A DNA stretch of 64,000 nt from Halorussus salinisoli (GTDB lineage Archaea > Halobacteriota > Halobacteria > Halobacteriales > Haladaptataceae): contig ML241305.1 of NCBI GenBank assembly GCA_005239435.1, positions 705,289-769,288 on the forward strand, written 5' to 3'. This document shows positions 45,103 through 54,644 of this stretch, one piece after another (position 1 is the stretch's first letter; each line of letters opens with the position of its first letter). The position numbers were made by a program, and so were the translations under genes. The notes under the pieces were generated by a model. The model saw only the letters and a list, made by a program, of their open reading frames with translations. It ran no database searches and was not told where the DNA came from.

Positions 45103-45675
45103 TCAGTTCTCCTCGATAGCGTCCACGACCATCGCGGCCGCGACGACCGCTTCCTTCGGGACGCCGGTCGCGTCGTCGATGGTCACGTCGTACGTGTCCT
45201 TGAGCGAGAACCGGCCGTCGATAGTGCCGACGTGGCGACCGTCGGCGTCGGTAATCTCGTACTCGTGGGGAATCAGGCTGAAGACGGCGTGGACGTGACG
45301 CAGGAGCGAGACAACCTTGCTCTTGGAGGCGATTTCCGCGATGGGATTCCCGGTGTCGGGGTCGCGCAGGGTCCACCTGTCCGCGAGGAGAGTGAAGTTG
45401 CGGTCCAGCACGACCACGGTTTCGCCGGTCCGGTCGTCCACCAGCGCGTAGTCGCCCGCGAAGTCGAGGACGCCGCTGGCCTCGACGGTGAATACCGGGT
45501 TCCCGTCGGCGTCCACGAAGGGGAACTCCTCCTTGAGTTTGAACATCTTCTGTTTGCCCCGGAGGACGACGTTTCCATCGCCATCGAAGGCCTCGTACTT
45601 GTTTCGAATCAGCGACTGGACGACTCGGTACTCGTCGTCGGTCAGGTCGAGGGCGGCGATAGCGTCGTCTGCCAT
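45103..45675 (-). CDS. LURP-one-related family protein
   Basis: 190-aa Tubby-like/LURP-one fold protein. Repeated short beta strands: YEAFDGDGNVVLRGKQKMFK, FPFVDADGNPVFTVEA, DYALVDDRTGETVVVLDRNF and DADGRHVGTIDGRFSLKDTY. Bacterial/archaeal members are of unknown function; possibly membrane-phospholipid binding by fold analogy. Starts 26 bp before a gene-free tract. Confidence 0.88.
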   Translation of the reverse strand: MADDAIAALDLTDDEYRVVQSLIRNKYEAFDGDGNVVLRGKQKMFKLKEEFPFVDADGNPVFTVEASGVLDFAGDYALVDDRTGETVVVLDRNFTLLADRWTLRDPDTGNPIAEIASKSKVVSLLRHVHAVFSLIPHEYEITDADGRHVGTIDGRFSLKDTYDVTIDDATGVPKEAVVAAAMVVDAIEEN

Positions 45676-46150
45676 ACCACGGAATTCCCGACTCCGGGTT
45701 AAATACTTTCTCGGCGACGATTGATCGAAGCGCGAGAGCGGTCGAAGACGTCCACCGCCGGACGCGCCGAGTGACCCGAACCACGGGACGCGCCGCGCCT
45801 GCGCTCGGCCGCATCTGCGGTGCGGACGCGGCCGAGCGCGACCCGCGCGGGGAGGAACGGGGCGCGGTTGCGGTACGGTGCTGTGCGGCGCGGCGCGGTT
45901 GCGGTGCTGTGCGGCGCGGTGCAGTTGCAGTGGGATGCAGTCACGATGCAGATGCAGTGGGGTGCGGTCGCGGTGATTCCGTGGTTCGAGGAGTAGCTAG
46001 CTCACCTTCGACACCTCTGTTCGCGGTGCGGTTACGATGGAGTACGTCCGCAGCGGGATGTCGTCCTCGGCACGTTCGCCACCTACAAAGAGAAACGTAA
46101 GAGAAAGAATCACACACTGGAAGGAATCGTACTCATTGCTAAAAGAAATT
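45676..46150. other. Gene-free tract with low-complexity G/C repeats
   Basis: 475 bp. The middle carries a degenerate GCGGTTGCGG / TGCTGTGCGGCGCG repeat (45862-45975, listed separately). The right side (46050-46150) is AT-richer and may be the 3' region of the AI-2E-type gene. Open frames across it are compositional artefacts. Confidence 0.5.
45862..45975. repeat. Low-complexity tandem-like repeat
   Basis: GCGCGGTTGCGGT...GTGCTGTGCGGCGCG occurs at 45862-45892 and again, five bases shorter, at 45894-45919. It grades into GATGCAGTCACGATGCAG and ATGCAGTGGGGTGCGG. Slippage-type origin is likely. Confidence 0.6.
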
Positions 46151-47125
46151 TCAAGCATACTCCCGGGCGACTACGGCCACGATTGTCCTCGTGAAGCCGA
46201 GGAGGATGGGACCGACGAAGATACCCGTGAATCCGAAGGTGACGAGACCGCCGAAGATGCCGACGACGAGAACGGCGGGATTCAGGTTCGCGCTCCGACC
46301 GCCGATAATCGGCCGGAGGTAGTTGTCGGTGATGTTGACCACGCCGAATCCGTAGGCGAGGAGGGCCGCTCCGCCGAGGAGGTCCCCGGTGGCGAGCAGG
46401 AACACCGCCGCGGGAATCCAGATGAACATCGACCCGACGAACGGAAGTAGACCGAGGACGACCGCGAACACCGTCCAGAAGAGGACGTTCGAGAACCCGA
46501 GGGCGAACAGGGCGAGTCCGGTGAGAACGGCCTGTACGACCGCGATGACGCCCTGCGTGATGAGGACGGCGTAGGTGAGCCGGTCGAGGTCGGAGAGGAG
46601 TTCGTCCTGCACGCCGGTCGGAAGCGGCGTCACGTCGCGGACCCACGCCACCACCTCGTCGCCGCCGACGAGCAGGTAGTAGAGGACGAATCCGAGAATC
46701 GTCACGCCCACCGCGGCGGTCGAGGCGCCGCCGACGACGCCGACCGACTCCTCGACCACTCGCCCTGCGCCCGACCGGACCGCGCCCACGAGGTCCTGTC
46801 CGAGGTCGCTGGTGAGGAACTCCTGAAGGAATCCCACGTCGATTTCGCCGGACTGTACGCCCTCGACCAACGAGAGCGCCTGCTGGAGGACGACCTGAAG
46901 CATCAGGACGAACGGCAGGATGAACAGCAGAGTGGACCCGACCATGAGGACGACCGCCGACTTCCGCGGGCCGATGCGGGGTGCGAACCGGCGCTGGAGC
47001 GGATAGAGGGTGTACGCCAGGAAGACCGCGAGCGCGACGTAGGTGAAGAAGGGCCAGACGACGAGGAGCGAGGCGTAGAGTGCGAGCGCGAGCAGGAGGA
47101 GGGCGAACGCCTTCTCGGCATCCAT
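46151..47125 (-). CDS. AI-2E family (PerM/YdiK) transporter
   Basis: 324 aa, about eight membrane helices. Family features: the opening AFALLLLALALYASLLVVWP, the conserved central PLPTGVQDELLSDLDRLTYA linker, and the terminal LRPIIGGRSANLNPAVLVVG with GIFVGPILLGFTRT. AI-2E permeases export or exchange varied solutes; despite the name, quorum-signal transport is not implied. Divergent from uvrA. Confidence 0.9.
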   Translation of the reverse strand: MDAEKAFALLLLALALYASLLVVWPFFTYVALAVFLAYTLYPLQRRFAPRIGPRKSAVVLMVGSTLLFILPFVLMLQVVLQQALSLVEGVQSGEIDVGFLQEFLTSDLGQDLVGAVRSGAGRVVEESVGVVGGASTAAVGVTILGFVLYYLLVGGDEVVAWVRDVTPLPTGVQDELLSDLDRLTYAVLITQGVIAVVQAVLTGLALFALGFSNVLFWTVFAVVLGLLPFVGSMFIWIPAAVFLLATGDLLGGAALLAYGFGVVNITDNYLRPIIGGRSANLNPAVLVVGIFGGLVTFGFTGIFVGPILLGFTRTIVAVVAREYA

Positions 47126-47319
47126 ACCGAACAGGAACGGCGACCCGTAAAAAAAGTTCTCCGGCGGAGCGACCGGTTACCGGGCGATCGATTGCGGACC
47201 GGTCTCACAGTGGTACTGCGTCGCATTACAGTTCCGTTAAGTGGCCTGAATCCCTGTTACCTGTTGATGAACGAGACGGCACAACGCGCGAAGCAGCCAT
47301 TTATTTCCACACCGAAACG

Positions 47320-50271
47320 ATGAGTAAGGATTACATCGACGTGAAGGGAGCGGAGGAACACAACCTCAAGGACCTCGACATCTCCATCCCGCGCGAGCAG
47401 TTCAACGTAGTGACGGGACTGTCGGGGTCCGGCAAATCGTCGCTCGCGTTCGAGACGGTCTACGCCGAGGGCCAGCGCCGGTACATCGAGAGCCTGTCGG
47501 CCTACGCCCGGAACTTCCTCGGACAGATGGACAAACCACAGGTCGAGAACGTCGAGGGCCTCTCGCCCGCCATCTCCATCGACCAGAAGAACGCCGCCAA
47601 CAACCCCCGTTCGACGGTCGGCACCGTCACGGAGCTCCACGACTACTTCCGTTTGCTCTACGCCCGCATCGGGACGCCCCACTGCCCGGAGTGCGGCCGC
47701 GAAGTCGGCGAGCAGAGCGCCCAGAACATGGTCAGGCGCGTCCTCGAACTCCCCGAGGGCACCCGCGCGAAGGTCGCGGCCCCGGTGGTCCGCGACCAGA
47801 AGGGGGCCTTCGAGGACCTCTTCGACGACCTCGTCTCGGAAGGGTACAGTCGCGTCGAGGTGGACGACGAGGAGTTCGACCTCACGATGGACAGACCCGA
47901 CCTCGACAAGAACTACGACCACGACGTGGACGTCATCGTGGACCGGGTGAAGGTCTCGCCCGAGGCCCGAAGTCGCATCACCGACAGCGTCGAGACCGCC
48001 TTGGAGGAAGCCGACGGCGCGCTGAAGGTCATCCTCCCCGACCCGCCCGAGGAGGCCCGAGACGAGATCGGCGGCGCGACTGCGCGCTCCACCGGGGACC
48101 TCGCAGGCGAGGCCGACGACCGACTCGTCGTGGAGTTCTCCGAAGACCTCGCCTGCACCCACTGCGGCATCGACTTCCGCGAGATAGAGACCCGTAGCTT
48201 CTCGTTCAACAGTCCCCACGGCGCGTGCCCGGAGTGTGAGGGCATCGGCGAGACCAAGGAGGTGGACGAGGACCTCGTGGTCGTAGACGAGAGCAAGCCG
48301 CTCAAGCACGTCTTCGAGCCGTGGAGCTACAACCGGACGTACTACCGCCGACAGTTGGACAACGTGGCCGACCACTTCGGCGTGAGCGTGAACACTCCCT
48401 TCGAGGACCTGCCCGAGGACGTGCGGGACGCGTTCGTCTGGGGGACCGACGAGCAGGTCCACTTCGAGTGGACGACCAAGAACGGCACCCGCGAGAAGGA
48501 CGAACGCTTCGAGGGCGTCATCCCGAACCTCGAACGACGCTACGTCGAGACCGATTCGGACAGCACCCGCGACCACATCGAGGAGTACATGGCGGTCACG
48601 GAGTGTCCGGTCTGCGAGGGAACCCGACTCAACGACCAGAGTCGGTCGGTGTACGTCGACGGCACTTCCATCACGGAAGTCAACGAGATGTCCATCGGAG
48701 ACGCCTTGGACCACTTCGAGGGCCTCGAAGCCAAACTCGACGAGCGCGAGACCAAGATCGCCGAGGAGATCCTGAAGGAGATTCGCGCCCGCCTCGGCTT
48801 CATGGAGGAAGTCGGACTGGAGTATCTGACGCTGGACCGCGAGGCCTCGACCCTCTCGGGCGGCGAGAGCCAGCGCATCCGACTCGCCACCCAGATCGGG
48901 TCGGGTCTCGTCGGCGTCCTCTACGTGCTGGACGAACCGTCCATCGGTCTCCACCAGCGAGACAACGACCGACTGCTGAACACGCTCGAAGAACTCCGCG
49001 ACTTGGGCAACACCTTGCTGGTGGTCGAACACGACGAAGCGACGATGCGCCGGGCCGACAACGTCATCGACATGGGTCCCGGCCCGGGCAAGCGCGGCGG
49101 CGAAGTCGTCGTGCAGGGCGACGTGGACGAAGTCGTGGACTGCGAGGAGTCGCTCACGGGCGACTACCTCGCGGGACGCAGAGAGATTCCCGTGCCCGAC
49201 GACCGCCGCGAGAGCGACGAGTCCCTTACAGTCGTCGGCGCGCGCCAGCACAACCTGAAGGACCTCGACGTGGACATTCCCGTCAGCCAGTTCACCGCCA
49301 TCACGGGCGTCTCGGGGTCGGGCAAGTCCACCCTGATGCACGACATCCTCTACAAGGGACTCGCCCGCGAGATGAACGACAACACCTCGGTCGACCCCGG
49401 CGACCACGACGGCATCGAGGGCATCGACAACGTCGAGAAGGTCCGGCTTATCGACCAGTCGCCCATCGGCCGAACCCCGCGGTCGAACCCCGCGACCTAC
49501 ACCGGCGTCTTCGACTACATCCGGGAGTTGTTCGCGGCGACGAAACTCGCCAAACAGCGCGGCTACGAGCGCGGCCGGTTCTCCTTCAACGTCAAGGGCG
49601 GCCGGTGCGAGGAGTGTGGCGGTCAAGGGACGGTCAAAATCGAGATGAACTTCCTCTCGGACGTGTACGTCCCCTGCGAGGAGTGCGACGGGGCGCGCTA
49701 CAACGACGAGACGCTCGACGTGACCTACAAGGGCGCGACCATCGCGGACGTGTTGGACATGTCGGTCGAGGAGGCCTACGACTTCTTCGAACACGACCAG
49801 CGAATCGCCCGCAGACTCGGTCTACTGAAGGACGTAGGGTTGGACTACATGAAACTCGGCCAGCCCTCCACCACCCTCTCGGGCGGCGAGGCCCAGCGCG
49901 TCAAACTCGCCGAGGAACTCGGCAAGAAGGACACCGGCGACACGCTCTACCTCCTCGACGAACCGACCACGGGTCTCCACAAGGAAGACGAGCGAAAACT
50001 CATCGAGGTCCTCCAGCGCCTGACCGACAAGGGCAACACCGTGGCCGTCATCGAACACGAACTCGACCTCGTGAAGAACGCCGACCACGTAATCGACCTC
50101 GGGCCGGAGGGCGGCGAGAACGGCGGCGAAGTCGTCGCGGCCGGGACGCCCGAAGCAGTAGCCCGAAACGAGGACTCCCACACCGGGCGATACCTCCGGG
50201 ACATGCTTCCCGAGGTGGAGTTGGACGGACCGCGGACCGACCGCCGGGCCGCGCCCGCCACGGACGACTGA
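47320..50271 (+). CDS. uvrA: UvrABC system protein A
   Basis: 983-aa damage-recognition ATPase of nucleotide-excision repair. Twin ABC modules: Walker A GLSGSGKSS at 33-41 and GVSGSGKST in the second half, signatures LSGGESQR and LSGGEAQR. Zinc modules: CPECGREVG (partial), CTHCGIDF with ACPEC, CPVCEGTRL, and CEECGGQGTV with VPCEECDGAR. The start at ATG 47320 (MSKDYIDVKGAEEHNLKDL) matches the family; the open frame upstream does not. uvrB/uvrC are not in the window. Confidence 0.97.
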   Translation: MSKDYIDVKGAEEHNLKDLDISIPREQFNVVTGLSGSGKSSLAFETVYAEGQRRYIESLSAYARNFLGQMDKPQVENVEGLSPAISIDQKNAANNPRSTVGTVTELHDYFRLLYARIGTPHCPECGREVGEQSAQNMVRRVLELPEGTRAKVAAPVVRDQKGAFEDLFDDLVSEGYSRVEVDDEEFDLTMDRPDLDKNYDHDVDVIVDRVKVSPEARSRITDSVETALEEADGALKVILPDPPEEARDEIGGATARSTGDLAGEADDRLVVEFSEDLACTHCGIDFREIETRSFSFNSPHGACPECEGIGETKEVDEDLVVVDESKPLKHVFEPWSYNRTYYRRQLDNVADHFGVSVNTPFEDLPEDVRDAFVWGTDEQVHFEWTTKNGTREKDERFEGVIPNLERRYVETDSDSTRDHIEEYMAVTECPVCEGTRLNDQSRSVYVDGTSITEVNEMSIGDALDHFEGLEAKLDERETKIAEEILKEIRARLGFMEEVGLEYLTLDREASTLSGGESQRIRLATQIGSGLVGVLYVLDEPSIGLHQRDNDRLLNTLEELRDLGNTLLVVEHDEATMRRADNVIDMGPGPGKRGGEVVVQGDVDEVVDCEESLTGDYLAGRREIPVPDDRRESDESLTVVGARQHNLKDLDVDIPVSQFTAITGVSGSGKSTLMHDILYKGLAREMNDNTSVDPGDHDGIEGIDNVEKVRLIDQSPIGRTPRSNPATYTGVFDYIRELFAATKLAKQRGYERGRFSFNVKGGRCEECGGQGTVKIEMNFLSDVYVPCEECDGARYNDETLDVTYKGATIADVLDMSVEEAYDFFEHDQRIARRLGLLKDVGLDYMKLGQPSTTLSGGEAQRVKLAEELGKKDTGDTLYLLDEPTTGLHKEDERKLIEVLQRLTDKGNTVAVIEHELDLVKNADHVIDLGPEGGENGGEVVAAGTPEAVARNEDSHTGRYLRDMLPEVELDGPRTDRRAAPATDD

Positions 50272-50480
50272 AGATACGTTCGTATTCCCCGGTTTCAGGA
50301 GTCGTATTGTCACGTTAACTCGGGGAATCCTCGTGTTACTGTCGAGAGGTGACGCATTTTTGATAATGGCGGCGGGCTAAGTACTGGATAACAAAGTGTG
50401 GCCCGGGTGAAACTGGCGTACCGTGATGGGATGGGTGGCGGTGGCACCGGCGCAACAAGCGATTGAGCGACTTCGGTAGT

Positions 50481-51035
50481 ATGAGTTCGGCTGACAACTC
50501 ACCGGGACAAGAAACACTGTCCGAGGACTTGATCTTCGACGTGTTGAAGAACCGGCGGCGGCGATACACGCTGCATTACCTCAAGCAGCAGGACCGTCCG
50601 GTCGAACTGAGCGAGCTCGCCGAACAGGTCGCGGCGTGGGAGAACGACACGACCGTCGAGGGGCTATCGGCCAACGAGCGCAAGTCGGTCTACACCTCTT
50701 TGTATCAGACGCATCTCCCGAAACTCGCGGACGCAGGTATTGTGGATTACAACCAGAATCGTGGGGTAGTAGAGCTGTCGGAGAACGCCGCGCAGTTGGA
50801 GGGGTATCTCCGGCCGCAGGACGAGTTCCCGTGGATTCGGTACTACCTCGGTCTCGCCGTCGTGAGTGCGATTCTCGTCCTCGGAGACCTGCTCGGCGTC
50901 CCACCGTTCGACGCGATTCCCGACGAAATCTGGGGCATTCTCATCGTCGCCGCGTTCGCAGTGTCGGCGGCAACTCACTATCTGCGACGGCGGCAACTCG
51001 CTCAGCAAGAGGCACCCCCGAACGTCGAGGGGTAG
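50481..51035 (+). CDS. DUF7344 HTH-plus-membrane protein
   Basis: 184 aa. Residues 18-100 form a winged helix of the DUF7344 type (SEDLIFDVLKNRRRRYTLHY, SVYTSLYQTHLPKLADAGIV). Two membrane helices follow (about 117-134, 142-162). A membrane-bound transcription factor of a type common in haloarchaea. Start at ATG 50481 (MSSADNSPGQ); a TTG at 50463 is a less likely alternative. Confidence 0.85.
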   Translation: MSSADNSPGQETLSEDLIFDVLKNRRRRYTLHYLKQQDRPVELSELAEQVAAWENDTTVEGLSANERKSVYTSLYQTHLPKLADAGIVDYNQNRGVVELSENAAQLEGYLRPQDEFPWIRYYLGLAVVSAILVLGDLLGVPPFDAIPDEIWGILIVAAFAVSAATHYLRRRQLAQQEAPPNVEG

Positions 51036-51120
51036 CAGTAGGTCGAGGAGCGGACAGTGCGTCGAGAGCAGGGAGTAGAGAGCGGAGAATACTTGGCGTA
51101 AAGGGTCGTACGCCCGAGCG

Positions 51121-52212
51121 ATGTACGACTTCGTAGTCGTCGGAGCAGGCCCGGCCGGGTCGCGGTTCTCCCGACGGGCGGCCGAGCGGGGGTACGACGT
51201 GTTGACCGCCGAACGCGGGGAAGTCGGCAAGCCGCTGGCCTGTTCGGGCCACGTCAGCACCGACATCTGGGAGTTCGCACCCGAGGGCGCACGCGAGGAC
51301 CTCCTCCAGAACGAGGTGTACGGCGCGCGCTTCCACGTCGGCGGGCCGGGAAGCGACGACTACCCCTTCTACAAGCGCGAGGTCGTCTCGAACGTCATCG
51401 ACCGCGTAGGTCTCGACCGGCGACTGGCCGAGGCGGCCCGCGAGGCCGGTGCGGACCTCCGGGAGAACCACAGCGTCTCGGCGGTCGAAGAGAAACGCGA
51501 CCACGTGGAAGTGACCGCCAACGCGCCCGACGGCACCGAGACGTTCGAGGCACGGATGGTCGCTGGCTGTGACGGTCCGGTCTCGCGGGTCCGGAGCGAA
51601 CTCGGTCTCCCCGACCCCGGCGAGAAGCTACAGGGCGTGTTGGCCTTCTCGGAGGAGGACGACCCCGGCGACTACGTGGACGTTCACCTCACTGCACCCC
51701 GGTTCTTCGCGTGGCGCATCCCGCGCGGCGACTCCGGCGTCGAGTACGGCCTGGCGGCCCCGCCCGGTTCGGACCCCTCGGCCAAGGAACTGTTCTCGGA
51801 GTTCACCGCGGAGTACGACGTGGAAACGAGTCACTTCTGCGCCGGGATGATTCCCGTGGGTCCCGCCGAGTCGGTGACGAGTCGGCGCGGGTTCCTCGTC
51901 GGTGACGCCGCGGCCCAGACCAAGCCCTTCACCGGCGGGGGAATCCTCTACGGTATGACCGCCGCCGACCACGCCGCCCGCGAAATCGACCCCGAGAGGC
52001 CGGGGACTCTGCAGGACTACGAGGAGGCGTGGCGGGAAGACTTGAGTACGGAGATTCGGCTGGGTCACTGGATTCGGAAGGCCTACTCGCTTCCGGAGGG
52101 CGTCCAGAAGGTCGGACTGTCGGCGTTTTCGGGCGAGATTGGGGTTCACATGGACAAGCCGACCTCCTTCTTCTCCAAGGAGCATCTGAAGAAGCTACTG
52201 TCGGGGTCGTAA
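51121..52212 (+). CDS. Geranylgeranyl reductase family protein
   Basis: 363-aa FAD enzyme that saturates isoprenoid chains of archaeal lipids. FAD-binding VVGAGPAGSRFSRRAAERG at the N-terminus, the conserved PLACSGHVSTD, the mid CDGPVSRVRSELGL and GDAAAQTKPFTGGGILYGM. This is the digeranylgeranylglycerophospholipid-type family; exact substrate unproven. Gene is divergent in context only from the SDR at 52221, with which it converges (9 bp apart). Confidence 0.92.
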   Translation: MYDFVVVGAGPAGSRFSRRAAERGYDVLTAERGEVGKPLACSGHVSTDIWEFAPEGAREDLLQNEVYGARFHVGGPGSDDYPFYKREVVSNVIDRVGLDRRLAEAAREAGADLRENHSVSAVEEKRDHVEVTANAPDGTETFEARMVAGCDGPVSRVRSELGLPDPGEKLQGVLAFSEEDDPGDYVDVHLTAPRFFAWRIPRGDSGVEYGLAAPPGSDPSAKELFSEFTAEYDVETSHFCAGMIPVGPAESVTSRRGFLVGDAAAQTKPFTGGGILYGMTAADHAAREIDPERPGTLQDYEEAWREDLSTEIRLGHWIRKAYSLPEGVQKVGLSAFSGEIGVHMDKPTSFFSKEHLKKLLSGS

Positions 52213-52220
52213 TCGAAGAA

Positions 52221-52961
52221 TCAGACCGTTTCGGGCAACCAACCCCCATCCACCTCGACGTTCTCTCCACTGATGTACTCGCTTTCCTCGTCCAAGAAGA
52301 AGAGTACCGCCTGCGCCACGTCCTCGAAGTCGGCCGGACGGCCGCGAGGAAGGTCCTCGGGGAACTCGTCGGAGTTCTCGACCACGTAGGGCGAGACCGC
52401 GTTCGCGGTGATACCGTCGTCCTGCGTGTCCGCGGCTAGCATCCGCGTGAACATCAGCACGCCCTGCTTGGCGATGAAGTACGGCGCGTTCTTGGGGTTG
52501 ATCAGTCCCTTCTCGGAACTCGCGTAGCCGACGTTCACGATTCGGCCCCACGACTGCTCGCGCATCCCCGCCAGCGCGCGCTTACAGCAGAGGTAGGTCC
52601 CGTTGACGTTGGCCTGGAGGACGGTGTTCCACTGCTCGAAGGAGATGTCCTCCCAGTGGTCGGGCGCGAACGGGCCGACGTTGTTCACCAGCACGTCCAC
52701 GGTTCCGAGGTCGGCCTCGGCGGCGTCGAACATCTCGTCCACGTCGTCGGGGTCGGCCACGTCGCCCTGCACGGTCGTCGCCGCGGGTGCGCCGCGCTCG
52801 CGGGCCGCCTCGGCGACTTCCGCGGCGGCGTCCCCGCTGGTACGGTAGTGGACCGCCACCGACGCGCCCTCCTCGGCGAGTGCGAGCAGTAACTCCCGGC
52901 CGACGCCCTTCGCGCTTCCGGTCACGAGCGCGGTTCGCCCGCTCAGGTCGGGTCGTATCAT
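52221..52961 (-). CDS. Short-chain dehydrogenase/reductase (FabG-like)
   Basis: 246 aa. TGSAKGVGRELL is the NAD(P)-binding loop, NNVGPFAPDHW the NNAG-like motif; the catalytic Tyr-x-x-x-Lys is in YFIAKQGVLMF, with Ser in VGYASSEKG. The C-terminal SEYISGENVEVDGGWLPETV is classical SDR. Substrate unknown; possibly a 3-oxoacyl reductase. Confidence 0.9.
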   Translation of the reverse strand: MIRPDLSGRTALVTGSAKGVGRELLLALAEEGASVAVHYRTSGDAAAEVAEAARERGAPAATTVQGDVADPDDVDEMFDAAEADLGTVDVLVNNVGPFAPDHWEDISFEQWNTVLQANVNGTYLCCKRALAGMREQSWGRIVNVGYASSEKGLINPKNAPYFIAKQGVLMFTRMLAADTQDDGITANAVSPYVVENSDEFPEDLPRGRPADFEDVAQAVLFFLDEESEYISGENVEVDGGWLPETV

Positions 52962-53353
52962 GGTCGCCGATTCGGGGGCGGCGTATTTCTACGTTGAGGC
53001 TTCGGCTCCGACGAGTCGAGTTCCGGACGTTTCCAATCCGTTCGCTTCGACGCGTCGGGGAATAGTTTCGGAGTTCGCGTTCACGGTCGTTCCCGGTCCG
53101 CACGCATGAGAGACAGAAATACGCTCGTTAGAGACGTGGATAAATTCACTTTGCAATTGTTTCTATTTCTTGTTCGATTGTACAGATACTCGAAGACCGG
53201 TCGGTTTCCCGAGAGGCGAACGAGTGTCCGACCCGAGAATCGGCCCGTTCGCTACGCAGTAGAACGGAGATCGGGCGACGTACGGGTCGGAGCAGTCCCG
53301 CGAAAATCGTCGCGGCCACATACCATTAATATCGAGACGGTAAAACATCCGGT
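52962..53353. other. Gene-free stretch with AT-rich promoter region
   Basis: 392 bp. 53105-53190 is AT-rich relative to flanks (e.g. TTTCTATTTCTTGTTCG). The open frames within it start and stop without motifs. The right end carries the promoter of the universal stress protein gene. Confidence 0.5.
53327..53332 (+). promoter_or_regulatory. TATA element of the universal stress protein gene
   Basis: TTAATA centred about 25 bp before the ATG at 53354, consistent with a leaderless mRNA. Confidence 0.5.
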
Positions 53354-53803
53354 ATGGCACTAGAAACCATACTGCTCGCAGTCGGCCCGGGCGACGCCGA
53401 CCGCACCGAGGAGTTGGCCCGGGCGGTCATCGACGTAGCGGGACCGACAGGCGCGAACGTCGTGCTGGCCCACGTCTTCACCGACGAGGAGTTCGACGGC
53501 GTGGTGAGTCAACTCGACTACGACCCGGCGGGCGAAATCGACCCCGACGAGGTGGCGTCCCGTCACGCTACGGTCCGGCATCTCACCGGCGACTTCGACG
53601 AGGCGGGCGTCGAGTACAGCGTGCGCGGGAGAGTCGGCGAACACGGCGAGACCATCGTGGAGTTGGCGAACGAGGTCGGCGCGGACCGGGTCGTCGTCGG
53701 CGGTCGCAAGCGGTCGCCCGCGGGAAAAGCCGTCTTCGGGAGTACGGCCCAGGAAGTAATGCTCAACGCACCCTGTCCCGTCACGTTCGTCCGCGGCGAC
53801 TGA
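53354..53803 (+). CDS. Universal stress protein (UspA family)
   Basis: 149-aa UspA-like alpha/beta protein. N-terminal strand ALETILLAVGPGDADR, and the ATP-binding loop GGRKRSPAGKAVFGSTAQEV (G-x2-G-x9-G pattern) near the end, with final strand CPVTFVRG. Haloarchaea have many such stress proteins. Monocistronic. Confidence 0.93.
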   Translation: MALETILLAVGPGDADRTEELARAVIDVAGPTGANVVLAHVFTDEEFDGVVSQLDYDPAGEIDPDEVASRHATVRHLTGDFDEAGVEYSVRGRVGEHGETIVELANEVGADRVVVGGRKRSPAGKAVFGSTAQEVMLNAPCPVTFVRGD

Positions 53804-53890
53804 CTTCGCGGATTCGTTCTTTCGGTATAGAACGTCCCTTTTCGGTCGCTATAGACTGCCCGAGTCGGAGAGATCGGAGACGTTGGTGTA

Positions 53891-53941
53891 GAAAGCCCGC
53901 GACCGGGCGGCCCTTTCGGTCCACCCGAACGTTGGTTTGCG
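53891..53941. repeat. Dispersed repeat, locus B
   Basis: GAAAGCCCGCGACCGGGC directly followed by GGCCCTTTCGGTCCACCC and GAACGTTGGTTTGCG; resembles the two ends of locus A (5340-5485) joined. Outer GAAAG/CTTTC are inverted. Confidence 0.4.
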
Positions 53942-54037
53942 ACACCGAGCGTCTGCCGGTAGTCTGCGTCGCGGGCGCGCTACTGGCGGTTGGTCGGCCG
54001 AGCGCCGAAGGGTCGACGGCCGCTTTCTCGCGGAGGG

Positions 54038-54484
54038 TCACTTCCGGGACCGGCCCTTCCACTCGCGCTCCTGTCGGCGTTCGGCGACGTGACGGCGGCC
54101 GTCGGCGACCGACTCGCGGGCGTCGGTGCCGAACCGCTCGGCCTCGGCGAGCGGGCCGTCCTGGAACGCCTCCAGCACGCCGTACGACCACGTATCGCCG
54201 ACGACGCCGTGGGGGAGCAGGTCGTCGCGCAGGCAGTCGGCGAGTTCGTCGTACCCGGCCTCGCGCAGGTGGTCTTCGGCCTCGGCGAGGTGGTCCATCG
54301 CGTGGCCCGTCGCGTGGTGGAACTGGACGAGGTGGCCGTGGGCCCGGTGGAACCACTCCACCCCCAGTTCGACTTCGTGGAGCGCCTCGACGTCCGCGTC
54401 CGAGAGGTCCGTATCTGAAGGGTCCGCATCCGAAGGGTCTACCTCCGAAGGGTCGGCGTCGAGCGCGTCGTCGTCTGAGCTCAT
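54038..54484 (-). CDS. Hypothetical acidic helical protein
   Basis: 148 aa. The first 30 residues are repeats of D-(P/L)-S-(D/E), e.g. ADPSEVDPSDADPSDTDLSD. The rest is helical and His-rich (WFHRAHGHLVQFHHATGHAM, DHLAEAEDHLREAGYDEL). The histidines could bind metal. ATG at 54484 is used; an ATG at 54490 is an alternative. No family recognised. Confidence 0.65.
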   Translation of the reverse strand: MSSDDDALDADPSEVDPSDADPSDTDLSDADVEALHEVELGVEWFHRAHGHLVQFHHATGHAMDHLAEAEDHLREAGYDELADCLRDDLLPHGVVGDTWSYGVLEAFQDGPLAEAERFGTDARESVADGRRHVAERRQEREWKGRSRK

Positions 54485-54644
54485 GCCCATCGTTACCACC
54501 CGACATACAATAACGCTGTCGCGCCGGGCCGTTCCGTCGGACAGTTCGGCCGGACAGTTCGGCCGAAATACGGTACCCTGTGGCATACTCGTTGCCGAGT
54601 AAATGCTTGTAGTTAAGTGCGACCGGACCGTCCTACCCGGGTGA

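Noticed and set aside
45771..46100. 109-codon open frame in the low-complexity tract
   Set aside because: Cys/Ala/Gly/Val-biased product of a simple repeat, with no start signal or motif.
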